Shown: one piece after another, positions 14,308-25,636 of the stretch
Layout: every line of letters begins with the position of its first letter
Numbering within the stretch: position 1 is the first letter of the stretch
NCBI GenBank assembly: GCA_013812505.1
Contig: JACCTH010000055.1
Coordinates: 1-64,000 of the forward strand
Direction of reading: 5' to 3'
DNA from: Acidimicrobiia bacterium
Lineage (GTDB): Bacteria > Actinomycetota > Acidimicrobiia > Spongiisociales > ZC4RG35
Length of the DNA: 64,000 nt
The notes under the pieces: generated by a model
Told to the model about the DNA's origin: nothing
Seen by the model: only the letters and a program-made list of their open reading frames with translations
Database searches by the model: none
Translations under genes and position numbers: made by a program

Positions 14308-14360
14308 AAGGAGCCGACCCTAATGTTTCGGCGATCGGCGCCTTTCTTTCAACCCTGGCC

Positions 14361-14726
14361 TTGATGGGAATGCTCGACGGGCTCTGGCTCGGCCTCGTCG
14401 CCCGCAACTTCTACCGCCAGCAACTGGGCGCGTTGATGGCTGCCCGGCCAAATTGGGTCGCCGCCGGACTCTTCTACTTGCTCTTCGCTGTCGGCGTTGC
14501 CTACTTCGTTGTCAATCCCGCGATTGCCGACGATCAACCGACGCGCGCCTTGTGGCGGGGAGCGCTCCTTGGATTGGTCGCTTATGCCACGTACGACCTG
14601 ACCAACCACGCCACGATCAAAGGCTGGCCAATGATGGTCACCGTGGTCGACATGTTGTGGGGAACGGTCATGACGGCGGTGGTTGGCTTCGGCGCCGCCT
14701 ATCTGATGACAAGAGTTTTTGGATAA
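14361..14726 (+). CDS. DUF2177 family membrane protein (5' end uncertain)
   Basis: Integral membrane protein of about 121 residues and four predicted helices. The family pattern is clear: LDGLWLGLVARNFYRQQLGALMA at the N-terminus, FYLLFAVGVAYFVVNPA, GLVAYATYDLTNHATIKGWP, and VTVVDMLWGTVMTA. Function is unknown. The frame continues open upstream to 14304 (GAFLSTLALM precedes the first helix) but offers no ATG or GTG, only CTG and TTG, so the N-terminus of helix 1 may be lost or the start unusual. It is divergent from kynU. Confidence 0.82.
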   Translation: MMGMLDGLWLGLVARNFYRQQLGALMAARPNWVAAGLFYLLFAVGVAYFVVNPAIADDQPTRALWRGALLGLVAYATYDLTNHATIKGWPMMVTVVDMLWGTVMTAVVGFGAAYLMTRVFG

Positions 14727-14829
14727 CCGGAACGCTTCGGGAACGGCAAGTCGATAGCGTTCAGCACGTGTCCCGCCGATTTCTGGTCTGGTCCGCCTGG
14801 TCGGAGGGGGAGATGAAAACGCGGGCACG

Positions 14830-15276
14830 TTGATCGACGTGCTCTTCTCGCTTTCGATCGTCTCGATACCAGTTGCGATCACCATCGCCATCACCCGCAA
14901 TCGGCTGTTCGATATCGATCTGATCATCCGGCGAACCGTGGTCTACGCCTTCCTCACCGGCATCCTGACTGCGGTGTACCTCGGATCGATCTTTGTGTCG
15001 CAGAATCTATTTCAGCTCGACGAGCGAGCGTCATGGCAGGTAGCGGCATCGACGTTGCTCGTAACCGCACTGTTCTCTTCCTTGCGCAAGCGAATCCAAG
15101 CCGTGATCGACCGTCGACTCTTCCGGCGCCGCTACGACGCCCAACTGGTGGTCGAACGTTTCGCCGGCTCAGCCCAAAACCAGAGCGACCTCGCCTTGCT
15201 GTCGGCTGACCTGGTCTCAGTGGTACACCAAACCATCCAACCGTCGCTCGCTCATCTTTGGATCCGACCCGGTTGA
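14830..15276 (+). pseudogene. Truncated C-terminal remnant of a sensor-like membrane protein
   Basis: The 149-codon frame matches only the last third of the ~380-residue proteins encoded at 24500-27885: two or three helices (VVYAFLTGILTAVYLGSIFV), then the cytoplasmic tail with the family pattern IQAVIDRRLFRRRYDAQLVVERF and a final HLWIRPG. The N-terminal helices of the family are absent. The 100 bp upstream (14727-14829) contains nothing recognisable. A gene remnant is the simplest reading; a genuinely short paralogue starting at TTG 14830 cannot be excluded. Confidence 0.65.
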
Positions 15277-15287
15277 TCACACACCGA

Positions 15288-15533
15288 TCAACATCCGTGC
15301 AAGTTGCGCTCGGCCAGTCGCTCTAAGTCGAGGCGGCTTAAGAGTTCAGAAGAGTCGGCGACGTCGATCTGAGGCTTACCGGGACGGAGCGGAAACTGGC
15401 TCGACGAACCGGCGCCAACGGCGCTCCGGCGCAGCAAGCTGTTAATGGCCTCCTTGAACGAGGCGCCCGTGCGTGCCCGTTCGGCCTCAACGATGGCAAC
15501 CGTATCGGGATCAAGGGTCACGGTCGTACGCAT
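15288..15533 (-). CDS. VapB-like ribbon-helix-helix antitoxin without a neighbouring toxin
   Basis: 81 residues starting MRTTVTLDPDTVAIVEAERARTGASFKEAINSLLRR, the standard N-terminal ribbon-helix-helix DNA-binding module of VapB-type antitoxins, followed by a charged toxin-binding-like tail (IDVADSSELLSRLDLERLAE). In a normal module a PIN-domain VapC begins at or within the antitoxin stop. Here the downstream sequence is only the convergent membrane-protein remnant, so no toxin is present. It starts 10 bp after clpB and could be co-transcribed with it. Confidence 0.78.
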   Translation of the reverse strand: MRTTVTLDPDTVAIVEAERARTGASFKEAINSLLRRSAVGAGSSSQFPLRPGKPQIDVADSSELLSRLDLERLAERNLHGC

Positions 15534-15542
15534 GATGGCGCT

Positions 15543-18131
<2,589 letters not shown>

Positions 18132-18193
18132 GGATAGCAAGCCTATTCCTCTCTCCCCTGGCGGATGTCAGGAGAGCGTGATATCATTGTGAT

Positions 18194-19063
18194 ATGACTG
18201 AACGGTTGATTACTCGTAGATCGGGATGGTTGTTCTTGTTCCTGTCCTCCGTGTTGTTCCTGGGAGGTATCGCTCTCTTCTCTACTGGGCTTGCGTCCGA
18301 ATCGCTTTGGCTTTGGATCGGCGGCTTGATTCTCGCCCTCACCGGGATCCTCCTCCCGCCCGGCCTCTTCATCAATCAACCCAACCAATCCCGGGTGGTG
18401 ACACTCTTCGGACGCTACGTGGGGACCGTCCGTGAGAACGGGTTCGGTTGGGTCAACTCGTTCACGCAGCGCAGGCTGATCTCGCTTCGGATCCGGACCT
18501 TCGATTCCGACGTCCTCAAGGTCAACGACGCCGTGGGCAACCCGGTGGAGATCGCGGCCGTCATCAATTGAAAGGTGGTCGACACGGCCCGAGCGGCGTT
18601 CGACGTCGAGGACTACGAGCTTTTCGTCAAAGTGCAAACCGAGGCGGCGATCCGCCACGTGGCCAGCGAATATCCCTACGACAACGTCGAGGACGAGGGA
18701 CCGTCGTTGCGAGCCAACGCCGACGATGTCACTTCGACCTTGCAGCGCGAGCTCCAGGATCGGCTCGATGAGGCCGGGGTCTTGGTGCGCGATTGTCGCT
18801 TGCGCCGCCTGGCTTACGCGCCGGAGATCGCCGGCGAGATGCTCCGTCGCCAGCAAGCCGGAGCGGTGATCGCCGCCCCCAAGCTCATCGTCCGCGGCGC
18901 GGTGTCGATGGTCCAGGACGCGCTCGAACAGCTCGCGGCCGAGAACATCGTCGAACTCGACGAGGAACGCAAGGCGGCCATGGTCTCCAATCTCATGGTC
19001 GTGCTCACCGCCGATCGCAGTGCCCAGCCGGTCGTCAACGCAGGCGCCCTCTACCCGGGATGA
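18194..19063 (+). pseudogene. SPFH/band-7 (stomatin-prohibitin-like) membrane protein with an in-frame TGA
   Basis: One reading frame with a single TGA at 18569-18571. The first part has two N-terminal helices (WLFLFLSSVLFLGGIALF, SLWLWIGGLILALTGILL) and the SPFH start (NQSRVVTLFGRYVGTVRENG). The second part continues the same frame with [37 protein letters not shown] and a coiled coil. In this family the junction reads W-K-V-V-D-T-A, so the TGA stands where TGG (Trp) is expected: a one-base change. It could be a recent nonsense mutation, a sequencing error or, less likely, read-through. The full length would be 289 residues. The end overlaps the Arc-like gene by 4 bp. Confidence 0.85.
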
Positions 19064-19239
19064 CGGAGCGGAAGAGTTTTCTTCTGCGTCTCAACCCGAG
19101 GTTGCATCAAGTGCTCGAGCAGTGGGCCGCGGACGATCTCCGGAGCATCAACTCCCAGATCGAGTACTTGCTAATCGAAGCCGCCAAGAAAAACCGGCGC
19201 TGGACCCCAGAACCCGCTTCTCGTAAGCCCAGGGACTAA
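19060..19239 (+). CDS. Arc-like ribbon-helix-helix protein coupled to the SPFH gene
   Basis: A 59-residue protein starting [26 protein letters not shown], with the helix-helix segment [16 protein letters not shown] and a basic tail. It resembles the small Arc/CopG-type DNA-binding proteins often found beside SPFH genes in actinobacteria. Its ATG overlaps the SPFH stop (ATGA at 19060-19063), giving tight translational coupling. Copy B of the palindromic repeat begins at the base after its stop codon. The DNA-binding role is inferred from fold resemblance only. Confidence 0.8.
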   Translation: MTERKSFLLRLNPRLHQVLEQWAADDLRSINSQIEYLLIEAAKKNRRWTPEPASRKPRD

Positions 19240-19292
19240 CCAAACCTAAGGTTTGTGTAGTGGTATAGCCACCACGCAAACCTTAGGTTCGG
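19240..19292. repeat. Dispersed palindromic repeat, copy B (symmetric form)
   Basis: A 53-bp element directly between two convergent stop codons (19237-19239 and 19293-19295). Arms CCTAAGGTTTGTG and CGCAAACCTTAGG flank a GTGGTATAGCCACCAC core. Unlike copies A, C and E, both arms are of the CAAACC type, so the element is nearly symmetric, as if adapted to end transcripts from both sides. Flanking CTAACC and GGTTAG extend the stem. Confidence 0.9.
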
Positions 19293-20663
19293 TTAGTGGT
19301 CGGAGATGAAGACCGTCTTCAGGTCGGTGTAGTGGTCGAGGGCGGCCATCCCCTGTTCGCGGCCGAATCCCGACCGTTTGACCCCGCCAAACGGAGCTTC
19401 GATGTGCACGCTCGACGACGAGTTGATCGACAGCATCCCGGTCTCGATCGCTTTGGCTACTCGTAAGGCCCGGCCGATGTCGCGCGTCCACAACGAACCC
19501 GACAGTCCATAGATCGAATCGTTCGCCAGCGCGATCGCTTGCTCCTCGGTGTCGAAGGGAATGATCCCGACCACGGGACCGAAGATCTCTTCCTGCATGA
19601 CCCGCATCCCCGAATCCACCTCAGTCAGCACCGCGGGTGTCAGGTAGTTGCCGGGACCGTCGGGAATCGAGCCGCCGGTGACCAGCTCGGCGCCTTCCTT
19701 GCGCCCAATGGTCAGGAAGTCGGTAACTCGCTCACGGTGCGCCGCCGTAATCAGCGGGCCCATCTCGGTTTCCTCCTGCGCCGGATCGCCTACCTTGATC
19801 GCCTCGGCGGAGGCCACGAATCGGTCGATCACCTCGGAAAAGATCGACCTTTCGACCAGCAGCCGGCTGCGGGCGCAACAGTCCTGGCCGGCGTTGTCAT
19901 AGACCGACCACAACGACGATGGGATACACGCGTCGAGGTCGGCATCGGCGAAAATGACGTTGGCCGACTTCCCGCCGAGCTCGAGCGACACCTTCTTGAT
20001 CGTCGGCGCGGCCAACTCCATGATCCGGCTCCCAACTTCAGTTGAGCCGGTAAAGGAAATCTTGGCCACGTCGGGATGCGACGCCAACGCCTCCCCGACG
20101 ACCGAGCCCCGACCGGTGACCACCGAAAGTGCTCCCGCGGGCAAGCCCGCCTCGAGCGCCAGCTCGGCGAGAGCGAGAGCCGACAGCGGGGTGATCTCGG
20201 CTGGCTTGAGCACAACGGTGTTGCCCATCGCCAGCGCCGGGGCGACCTTCCATCCCGCGATCACCATCGGGAAGTTCCATGGCACGATCGCGCCGCAAAC
20301 CCCCAGCGGTTCTCGCCAGGTCAACAGGGTTCCGGGTGCATTGCCGGGGATGGTCTGGCCGCCGAACTTGTCGACCGCGCCTGCATAGAAGTCAAAGGTG
20401 GTGGCGACAGCCCCAATCTCTCCCCGTGCGACCGTGATCGGTTTGCCGGTATTGAGCGACTCAAGCGCGGCGAGGCGCTCTTGATCGCGGCGGATGAAGT
20501 CGGAGATCCGACGGAGGACGTCGCGCCGGTCGCGCACCGAAGCCCGGCGCCATTCGATGAACGCCGACCGGGCGGCGCCAACCGCTTGCTCGACTTCGTC
20601 CGCACCCTGAGTCGGAACCTCGCCAATCGACTCACCGGTCGCCGGGCTGAGCAGAGTGGTCAC
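19293..20663 (-). CDS. NAD(P)-dependent aldehyde dehydrogenase (amine/ethanolamine pathway)
   Basis: 456-residue ALDH-superfamily enzyme. The cofactor segment is IVPWNFPMVIAGWKVAPALAMGNTVVLKPAE; the catalytic Glu lies in LELGGKSAN, the catalytic Cys in NAGQDCCARSR, and the C-terminal EEIFGPVV and PFGGVKRSGFGRE motifs are intact. It resembles PuuC/gamma-glutamyl-aminobutyraldehyde and betaine-aldehyde dehydrogenases. It follows the SDR with a 4-bp overlap and the GS-like ligase before that, so a role in oxidising a gamma-glutamylated amino-aldehyde is inferred. The substrate cannot be fixed from sequence. Confidence 0.92.
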   Translation of the reverse strand: MTTLLSPATGESIGEVPTQGADEVEQAVGAARSAFIEWRRASVRDRRDVLRRISDFIRRDQERLAALESLNTGKPITVARGEIGAVATTFDFYAGAVDKFGGQTIPGNAPGTLLTWREPLGVCGAIVPWNFPMVIAGWKVAPALAMGNTVVLKPAEITPLSALALAELALEAGLPAGALSVVTGRGSVVGEALASHPDVAKISFTGSTEVGSRIMELAAPTIKKVSLELGGKSANVIFADADLDACIPSSLWSVYDNAGQDCCARSRLLVERSIFSEVIDRFVASAEAIKVGDPAQEETEMGPLITAAHRERVTDFLTIGRKEGAELVTGGSIPDGPGNYLTPAVLTEVDSGMRVMQEEIFGPVVGIIPFDTEEQAIALANDSIYGLSGSLWTRDIGRALRVAKAIETGMLSINSSSSVHIEAPFGGVKRSGFGREQGMAALDHYTDLKTVFISDH

Positions 20664-21433
20664 TGGGGGGTCACATAAGCGGAGGTGATCCCGCCGTCGA
20701 CGAGGAAGGTGGCGCCGGTCGTGAACGAAGACTCGTCGGAGGCCAGCCAGAGGGCGGCGTTGGCCATCTCCCTGGCCTCACCAAAACGACCCATCGGGAT
20801 GTGCACCAACCGGCGCTGCTTCTTCTCGTCCGTGTCCAAGAACTTCATCAAAAGCTCCGTGTGTAGCGGCCCCGGGCAAAGGGCATTTACCCGAATGTTC
20901 TCGCGGGCGTGGATAACCGCTAGCTCCCTGGTCATCGACAGCACCGCGCCTTTGGAGGCGGTGTACGCCACCTGCGGAGTCGCCGACCCCATCACCGCGA
21001 CAAACGACGCGGTGTTGATAATCGAGCCGCCGCCCGCTCGTCGCAGCGCCGGGATCGCGTATTTGCATCCCAGGAACACCCCCTTGGCATTGATATTCAT
21101 CGTCAACTCCCAAACCGACTCGTCGGTCGAAACCGCGTCATCGTCTCCGGAGTGCATGATGCCGGCGTTGTTGAAGATGACATCGAGGCGACCAAACTCG
21201 GCCTCGGCCTCGGCCACCATTGCTTCACAGTCGCTGGCTTTGGAGACGTCCGCCGCAAACGCCATCGCCTTCCCCCCCGCCTCGATGACCTCGCTCGCAA
21301 CCGCTGCCACCGCATCGTGGCTGAGGTCGACTGCTACGACTCGCGCCCCTTCCTCGGCGAAGCGCAGGGCCGTCTCGCGACCGATCCCGCCGGCCGCCCC
21401 GGTGATTAGCGCGACCTTGTTGTCGAGTCGCAT
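20660..21433 (-). CDS. Short-chain dehydrogenase/reductase (SDR)
   Basis: 257-residue classical SDR. The Rossmann motif is TGAAGGIG near residue 11, the NNAG motif is in VIFNNAGIM, and the catalytic YTASK follows an active-site Ser in NTASFVAV. The C-terminal ATFLVDGG is typical. ATG 21433 overlaps the GS-like stop as TGATG, so translation is coupled; readings from 21457 would enter that gene. In an ethanolamine context it would be the candidate for oxidising the alcohol group of gamma-glutamylethanolamide before the aldehyde dehydrogenase step, an inference from gene order. Confidence 0.92.
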   Translation of the reverse strand: MRLDNKVALITGAAGGIGRETALRFAEEGARVVAVDLSHDAVAAVASEVIEAGGKAMAFAADVSKASDCEAMVAEAEAEFGRLDVIFNNAGIMHSGDDDAVSTDESVWELTMNINAKGVFLGCKYAIPALRRAGGGSIINTASFVAVMGSATPQVAYTASKGAVLSMTRELAVIHARENIRVNALCPGPLHTELLMKFLDTDEKKQRRLVHIPMGRFGEAREMANAALWLASDESSFTTGATFLVDGGITSAYVTPQ

Positions 21434-22803
21434 CAGATGCGCTCGAAGTACCGCCACCGCTCCCAGTCGGTGACGGAGTTGTTGAAGGCCTCCTGTTCAT
21501 TGCGGAAGAAGTGCGTGTAGTGCTCCTGCACCCCTTTCCCAAAGGCCGCGGAAATGAAGTCCGACTCGGCAAATTGGTCAGTCGCGTCGCGCAACGTATA
21601 GGGAACTCGCGGCAACTCGGCGGCTTGATACACGTTGCCGCTGAACAGCGCCGGGGGTTCGATCTCATTGGCGATGCCATCGAGCCCGGAGGCGATGACG
21701 GCGGCGTAGACCAGATACGGATTGCAGTCAGCGCCAGGAATCCGGCATTCGATCCGCAGGCTCTGGCCATCACCGACCACCCGGAACCCGGCGGTACGGT
21801 TGTCATAGGACCAGGCGACGCGGGTCGGCGCCCAGGAGCCGTCCTGGTAGCGCTTGTAAGAGTTGATGGTGGGGGCGAAGAATGGCATCACCTCTTGGAC
21901 ATGGGCCATCCAGCCGCCGAGGAAATGACGAAAGACCGGCGAAACATGAAGTGGACCCTCTTCGAGGTCGCCAGGGAAGGCGTTGTCGTCTCCGCTCCAC
22001 AGGCTGAGATGGATGTGGCACGACGAGCCTGCCTCTGACATCTGCGGCTTCGCCATGAAGGTCACCGAGAGGTCCTGGCTGTCGGCGATCTCCTTCATCG
22101 CCAGCTTCATCACCGTGTGCCGATCCGCCATCGCCAAGACGTCGGTGTAGCGAATGTTCATCTCGTGCTGGCCCCGGCCCCACTCCCCTTTCGAGTTTTC
22201 GACTGGGATCCCCGAAGCGGAGAGGTGGCGACGGACGGCTCCGTTGTAGTGCTCCTCCCGCGCCCCTTGCAGCAAGTGGTAGTCCTCGATGTACCAGCCG
22301 GCGGGGGTGAGATCCTGGTACTTGCTCGCAGCCGCCTGGCGATAGGAGTCGAGATAGATGAAGTACTCGAGCTCAGAGGCCCCCTGGGCGGTGTAGCCCA
22401 ACTCGGCCGCTCGCTCGAGTTGCCGTCGGAGGATCGAACGGGGAGCAACTTCGACCAACTCGTGAGAGCGCGGGTCGTGTAGGTCGGAGAGGACAAGGGC
22501 GGTGCGATCGAGCCAACTGGCGACTCGCAGCGTCGGCAGGTCGGGAACCATGTGGAAGTCGCCATAACCCAGCTCCCAGTTGGCGTAGGTGTATCCCGGG
22601 ACCGGCTCCATCTCCATGTCGACGGTCAGCAAGTAATCGCAGCCGTGGGTGCCGTGCGAGGCGACATCGGTCATGAAGAAGTCGGCGTCGAACCGCTTGC
22701 CGTGCACGCGCCCGTAGTGATCGGTGAAGCCAACCACAATGGTGTCGATCTCCCCTGACTCGACCTTCGCCCCCATCGCCTCCAGGCTCAACAGACCACG
22801 CAC
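21433..22803 (-). CDS. Glutamine synthetase-like gamma-glutamyl-amine ligase (GlnA4/PuuA type)
   Basis: 456-residue GS-fold ligase that joins glutamate to an amine using ATP. The beta-grasp N-domain (IDTIVVGFTDHYGRVHGKRF) and catalytic segments ASELEYFIY, GRGQHEMNIRYTDVLAMAD, GSSCHIHLSLW and NSYKRYQ are present, but the protein diverges from true glutamine synthetase (compare 61495-62820). Its partners are an ethanolamine-type permease, an SDR and an ALDH, matching the Streptomyces GlnA4 gamma-glutamylethanolamide setting better than putrescine catabolism. The start is GTG 22803 behind AGAGGAGAG; ATG 22917 would add an unrelated basic extension. Confidence 0.88.
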   Translation of the reverse strand: MRGLLSLEAMGAKVESGEIDTIVVGFTDHYGRVHGKRFDADFFMTDVASHGTHGCDYLLTVDMEMEPVPGYTYANWELGYGDFHMVPDLPTLRVASWLDRTALVLSDLHDPRSHELVEVAPRSILRRQLERAAELGYTAQGASELEYFIYLDSYRQAAASKYQDLTPAGWYIEDYHLLQGAREEHYNGAVRRHLSASGIPVENSKGEWGRGQHEMNIRYTDVLAMADRHTVMKLAMKEIADSQDLSVTFMAKPQMSEAGSSCHIHLSLWSGDDNAFPGDLEEGPLHVSPVFRHFLGGWMAHVQEVMPFFAPTINSYKRYQDGSWAPTRVAWSYDNRTAGFRVVGDGQSLRIECRIPGADCNPYLVYAAVIASGLDGIANEIEPPALFSGNVYQAAELPRVPYTLRDATDQFAESDFISAAFGKGVQEHYTHFFRNEQEAFNNSVTDWERWRYFERI

Positions 22804-22938
22804 GTTCTCTCCTCTTCGACAGCACCGGAGGCTAGGGAGCCCAATCCCAGCGCGCCGATTAGATCTTTCCACTCTGCACGACCCCGCTTGGGGTCTCGCT
22901 CCTAGTGTCAGTTGCAACCATTAGGAGGGAGAGAACCA

Positions 22939-24471
22939 ATGGACACCGAGCGGCGAACCGGCTCGGAGCGAAAAGTCGGCTCCGTCACATATCGGAATGT
23001 CGACCAGGAGTATTTCCAACAACGGGGTCTTCGTCGTCACGCCGGGGTTTGGTCGCTGTGGGCGCTTGGCGTTGCCGCCGTTATATCCGGCGACTTCTCG
23101 GGCTGGAACCTCGGTCTGGATGTCGGCGGCTTTGGTGGTCTCTTGGTCGCGACCGTGGTCATCACGATCATGTACGTCGGCCTTTGCTACTCGATCGCCG
23201 AGATGTCGCCGGCGCTTCCTCACACAGGAGGCGCCTACTCGTTCGCCCGTTCGGCGATGGGTCCCTGGGGTGGCTTCGTCACGGGGCTGGCCGAGAACAT
23301 CGAATACGTGGTCACCACCGCGGTGGTGGGCACATTCGTCGCCGCTTATGCCCGCCCGGTCTTCTCCGAGCTGTTTGGAATCGATCTCCATGAGCTGATC
23401 TGGCTGGCGATCTTCTATGTCCTCTTCGTGGTGCTGAACATCGTGGGCATCGAAGCCACGATGCGCTTTTCGATGGCGATCTGCTTGATTTCGCTCGCGG
23501 TGCTGGCGGTGTTCTTCGTCATGGCTCTGACCAACTTTGACGCTTCGAGGCTCAACGACATCGCGCCGGCCGCCGGGGGGACCCCCTTCTTGCCGTTTGG
23601 TGCGGCGGGGATCTTCGCCGCCTTGCCGTTTGCGATCTGGTTCTACCTTGGCATCGAGGAGTTGCCACTCGCAGCCGAGGAGTCGATGGACCCGAAGCGG
23701 GACGTGCCGACAGCCACGATCGTCGGCCTAGTCACGCTTGTGATCGCCGCTTTCTTGGTGCTGGTCCTCAACACCGGCGTCACCGGAGCCGAGGCGATTC
23801 GGACCTCGGGCGAGCCTTTGCTCGACGGCTTCCGGGTGATACTCGGTAGCGGCACCGGCGCTGCTCTGCTCGGCCTCGCCGCCTTGTCGGGCTTGATCGC
23901 CAGCTTTCACACGATCATGTACGCCTACGGACGCAACATCTATTCGCTGTCGCGAGCCGGATACTTTCCGAAATGGATGTCAGTCACGCATGGAACCAGA
24001 AAGACCCCCTGGCTCGCCCTGCTGCTCGGAGCCGTTGTGGGGTATGGACTGGCGCTCTTGCTCAACTGGGCGAGCGGACGCGTGGACAGCGAGTTCGCCG
24101 CCAATGTTTCCGGCGCTCTACTCAACATGGCGGTGTTCGGAGCAGTGATCTCCTACGCGTTGCAGTGCTTGAGCTTCATACTTCTCCGTCGCAAATACCC
24201 CAACATCGATCGTCCTTATAAGAGCCCGGTCGGAGTTCCGGGCGCGGCGATCGCCGGAATCATCTCGGTGATCGCGCTAGTGGCCACCTTCCTCAACGAG
24301 GGATACCGACCGGGCGTGTATGGGACGGCGATCTGGATGCTGCTCGGGACTATCTACTTCGCGGCACGCGGAAGGCACGGGCTCGTGCTCTCCCCGGAGG
24401 AGGAATTTGCGGTAACGCGAGGCGAGCACGGTCACCCCGAAACCGAGGGCTATGGGACCACCAAGGTCTAG
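22939..24471 (+). CDS. Ethanolamine-type permease (APC superfamily)
   Basis: 510-residue integral membrane transporter with about 12 helices. The segments HAGVWSLWALGVAAVISGDFSGW, GLCYSIAEMSPALPHTGGAY and SFARSAMGPWGGFVTGLAE are diagnostic of the ethanolamine permease (EAT) branch of the amino acid-polyamine-organocation superfamily. ATG 22939 is preceded by AGGAGG at 22923-22928; the upstream in-frame start at 22912 would put that ribosome site inside the gene. It is divergent from the GS-like ligase across a 135-bp shared promoter region, indicating co-regulation of uptake and ligation. Confidence 0.92.
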   Translation: MDTERRTGSERKVGSVTYRNVDQEYFQQRGLRRHAGVWSLWALGVAAVISGDFSGWNLGLDVGGFGGLLVATVVITIMYVGLCYSIAEMSPALPHTGGAYSFARSAMGPWGGFVTGLAENIEYVVTTAVVGTFVAAYARPVFSELFGIDLHELIWLAIFYVLFVVLNIVGIEATMRFSMAICLISLAVLAVFFVMALTNFDASRLNDIAPAAGGTPFLPFGAAGIFAALPFAIWFYLGIEELPLAAEESMDPKRDVPTATIVGLVTLVIAAFLVLVLNTGVTGAEAIRTSGEPLLDGFRVILGSGTGAALLGLAALSGLIASFHTIMYAYGRNIYSLSRAGYFPKWMSVTHGTRKTPWLALLLGAVVGYGLALLLNWASGRVDSEFAANVSGALLNMAVFGAVISYALQCLSFILLRRKYPNIDRPYKSPVGVPGAAIAGIISVIALVATFLNEGYRPGVYGTAIWMLLGTIYFAARGRHGLVLSPEEEFAVTRGEHGHPETEGYGTTKV

Positions 24472-24499
24472 CTGCGAACCCTCGGCAGAACGATCGGAG

Positions 24500-25636
24500 C
24501 TAGCGCGCCAGCCAGACGGTGACGAGCTCGGGGTGCATGGTGGTGTCGACGACCCTGGTGAGGTCACGGGTTAGATCCTCGAGGTCGGTCTCGAGCCGCA
24601 TGCGGGCACCGAAAGAGTCGATGGTTTGCTGGGCGTCGTACTTTTGGCGGCTGAACTGTCGATCGACAATGCTTTGGACTCGTCGGAGCGCGGGGCGGAA
24701 AACGGCAGCGGCGACGAGGGTTGCCAAGGCGACAGCGAGGTTGCTGCTCGAACCTACCGCGATCGAGGCAACGGCAAAGACGGTGACGGCGTAAGTCGCC
24801 GCCACGATCGCCGCCACAATCGCATACGACACCGTGCGGCTGACCAAGCGCCCAAGGTCGTAAAGGCGATAGCGGAGCACGGCCACGGCAATCGCGGACA
24901 TCACCACGATGATCAGCAGGGCGAAGATCGTGTTGCCGAGTTCCTCTAAACCCGCCTCGTAAGCCACCAGGTTCACGAGCGCGCCCGCCACCGCGAAGAG
25001 AATCGCCCCGGCGAACAACTTCATTTGCTGGCGTTGGATTCCCACCGAACAGCGATAACGGACAACAGCCGTGATCATCGAGGCGAGGATGGCGAGAAGC
25101 GCCAGGATCATCCCCAGCGTCGCGGTCAGGTCGAAAACCAAGTCGGTAAGCGGCAGCGCAACCGGGGATGAAAAGCTGCCCTCCTCACCGAGTGAGATCG
25201 TTGGCCGGAAGGCGTTGCCAAGGACAAGCAGGCCCACCCCGACAAGCGCGCTCACGATGATCCATCGACTGCGATGGCTCGGCAGCCGACCGTCGGGAAA
25301 CAGGAGCGGGAGGAACACCAACAGAAAGACCATGCTCAAGGCCCACTGCCAGCTGCCGAACCAGGCACCCCATTGGGCGAGCGGGCTGTCCGTGCTCGCC
25401 AGCGACTCGCCGTACACACCAAGCAGAAAGCTGAAACCGAACCCGGCCAGGATCAGGCCAACGGGGTTGTCGGGTACTCGCCAGCCGAGGTAGGTGCCAA
25501 CCAGGGAAGGGCTGACAAAGGCAATAACGCTTACGATATCCGTGAAGATGTTTGAACTGTCGACATTCAGGGTGGTGAGGCCAAAGATGAGCGCCAGAGC
25601 TCCGACGCCAAGCGCTACCGCCAACCAGCGGCGCAT
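24500..25636 (-). CDS. Sensor-like integral membrane protein, tandem paralogue 3
   Basis: 378 residues with 8-10 predicted helices, then a cytoplasmic tail. The shared family signature is present: AVAVLRYRLYDLGRLVSRTVSYAIVAAIVAATYAV before the last helices, then FRPALRRVQSIVDRQFSRQKYDAQQTIDSFGARMR and the C-terminal PELVTVWLAR. In other actinobacteria this module precedes a GAF or histidine-kinase domain; here the protein ends where an output domain would begin. The start overlaps the previous paralogue's stop (TGATG), so the three genes form one operon. Function unknown. Confidence 0.82.
   Translation of the reverse strand: MRRWLAVALGVGALALIFGLTTLNVDSSNIFTDIVSVIAFVSPSLVGTYLGWRVPDNPVGLILAGFGFSFLLGVYGESLASTDSPLAQWGAWFGSWQWALSMVFLLVFLPLLFPDGRLPSHRSRWIIVSALVGVGLLVLGNAFRPTISLGEEGSFSSPVALPLTDLVFDLTATLGMILALLAILASMITAVVRYRCSVGIQRQQMKLFAGAILFAVAGALVNLVAYEAGLEELGNTIFALLIIVVMSAIAVAVLRYRLYDLGRLVSRTVSYAIVAAIVAATYAVTVFAVASIAVGSSSNLAVALATLVAAAVFRPALRRVQSIVDRQFSRQKYDAQQTIDSFGARMRLETDLEDLTRDLTRVVDTTMHPELVTVWLAR

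Noticed and set aside
18560-18580. Selenocysteine or TGA-to-Trp recoding at the SPFH stop
   Set aside because: No SECIS-like structure was evident, the expected residue is Trp, and TGA is used as an ordinary stop in many tightly overlapping genes here.
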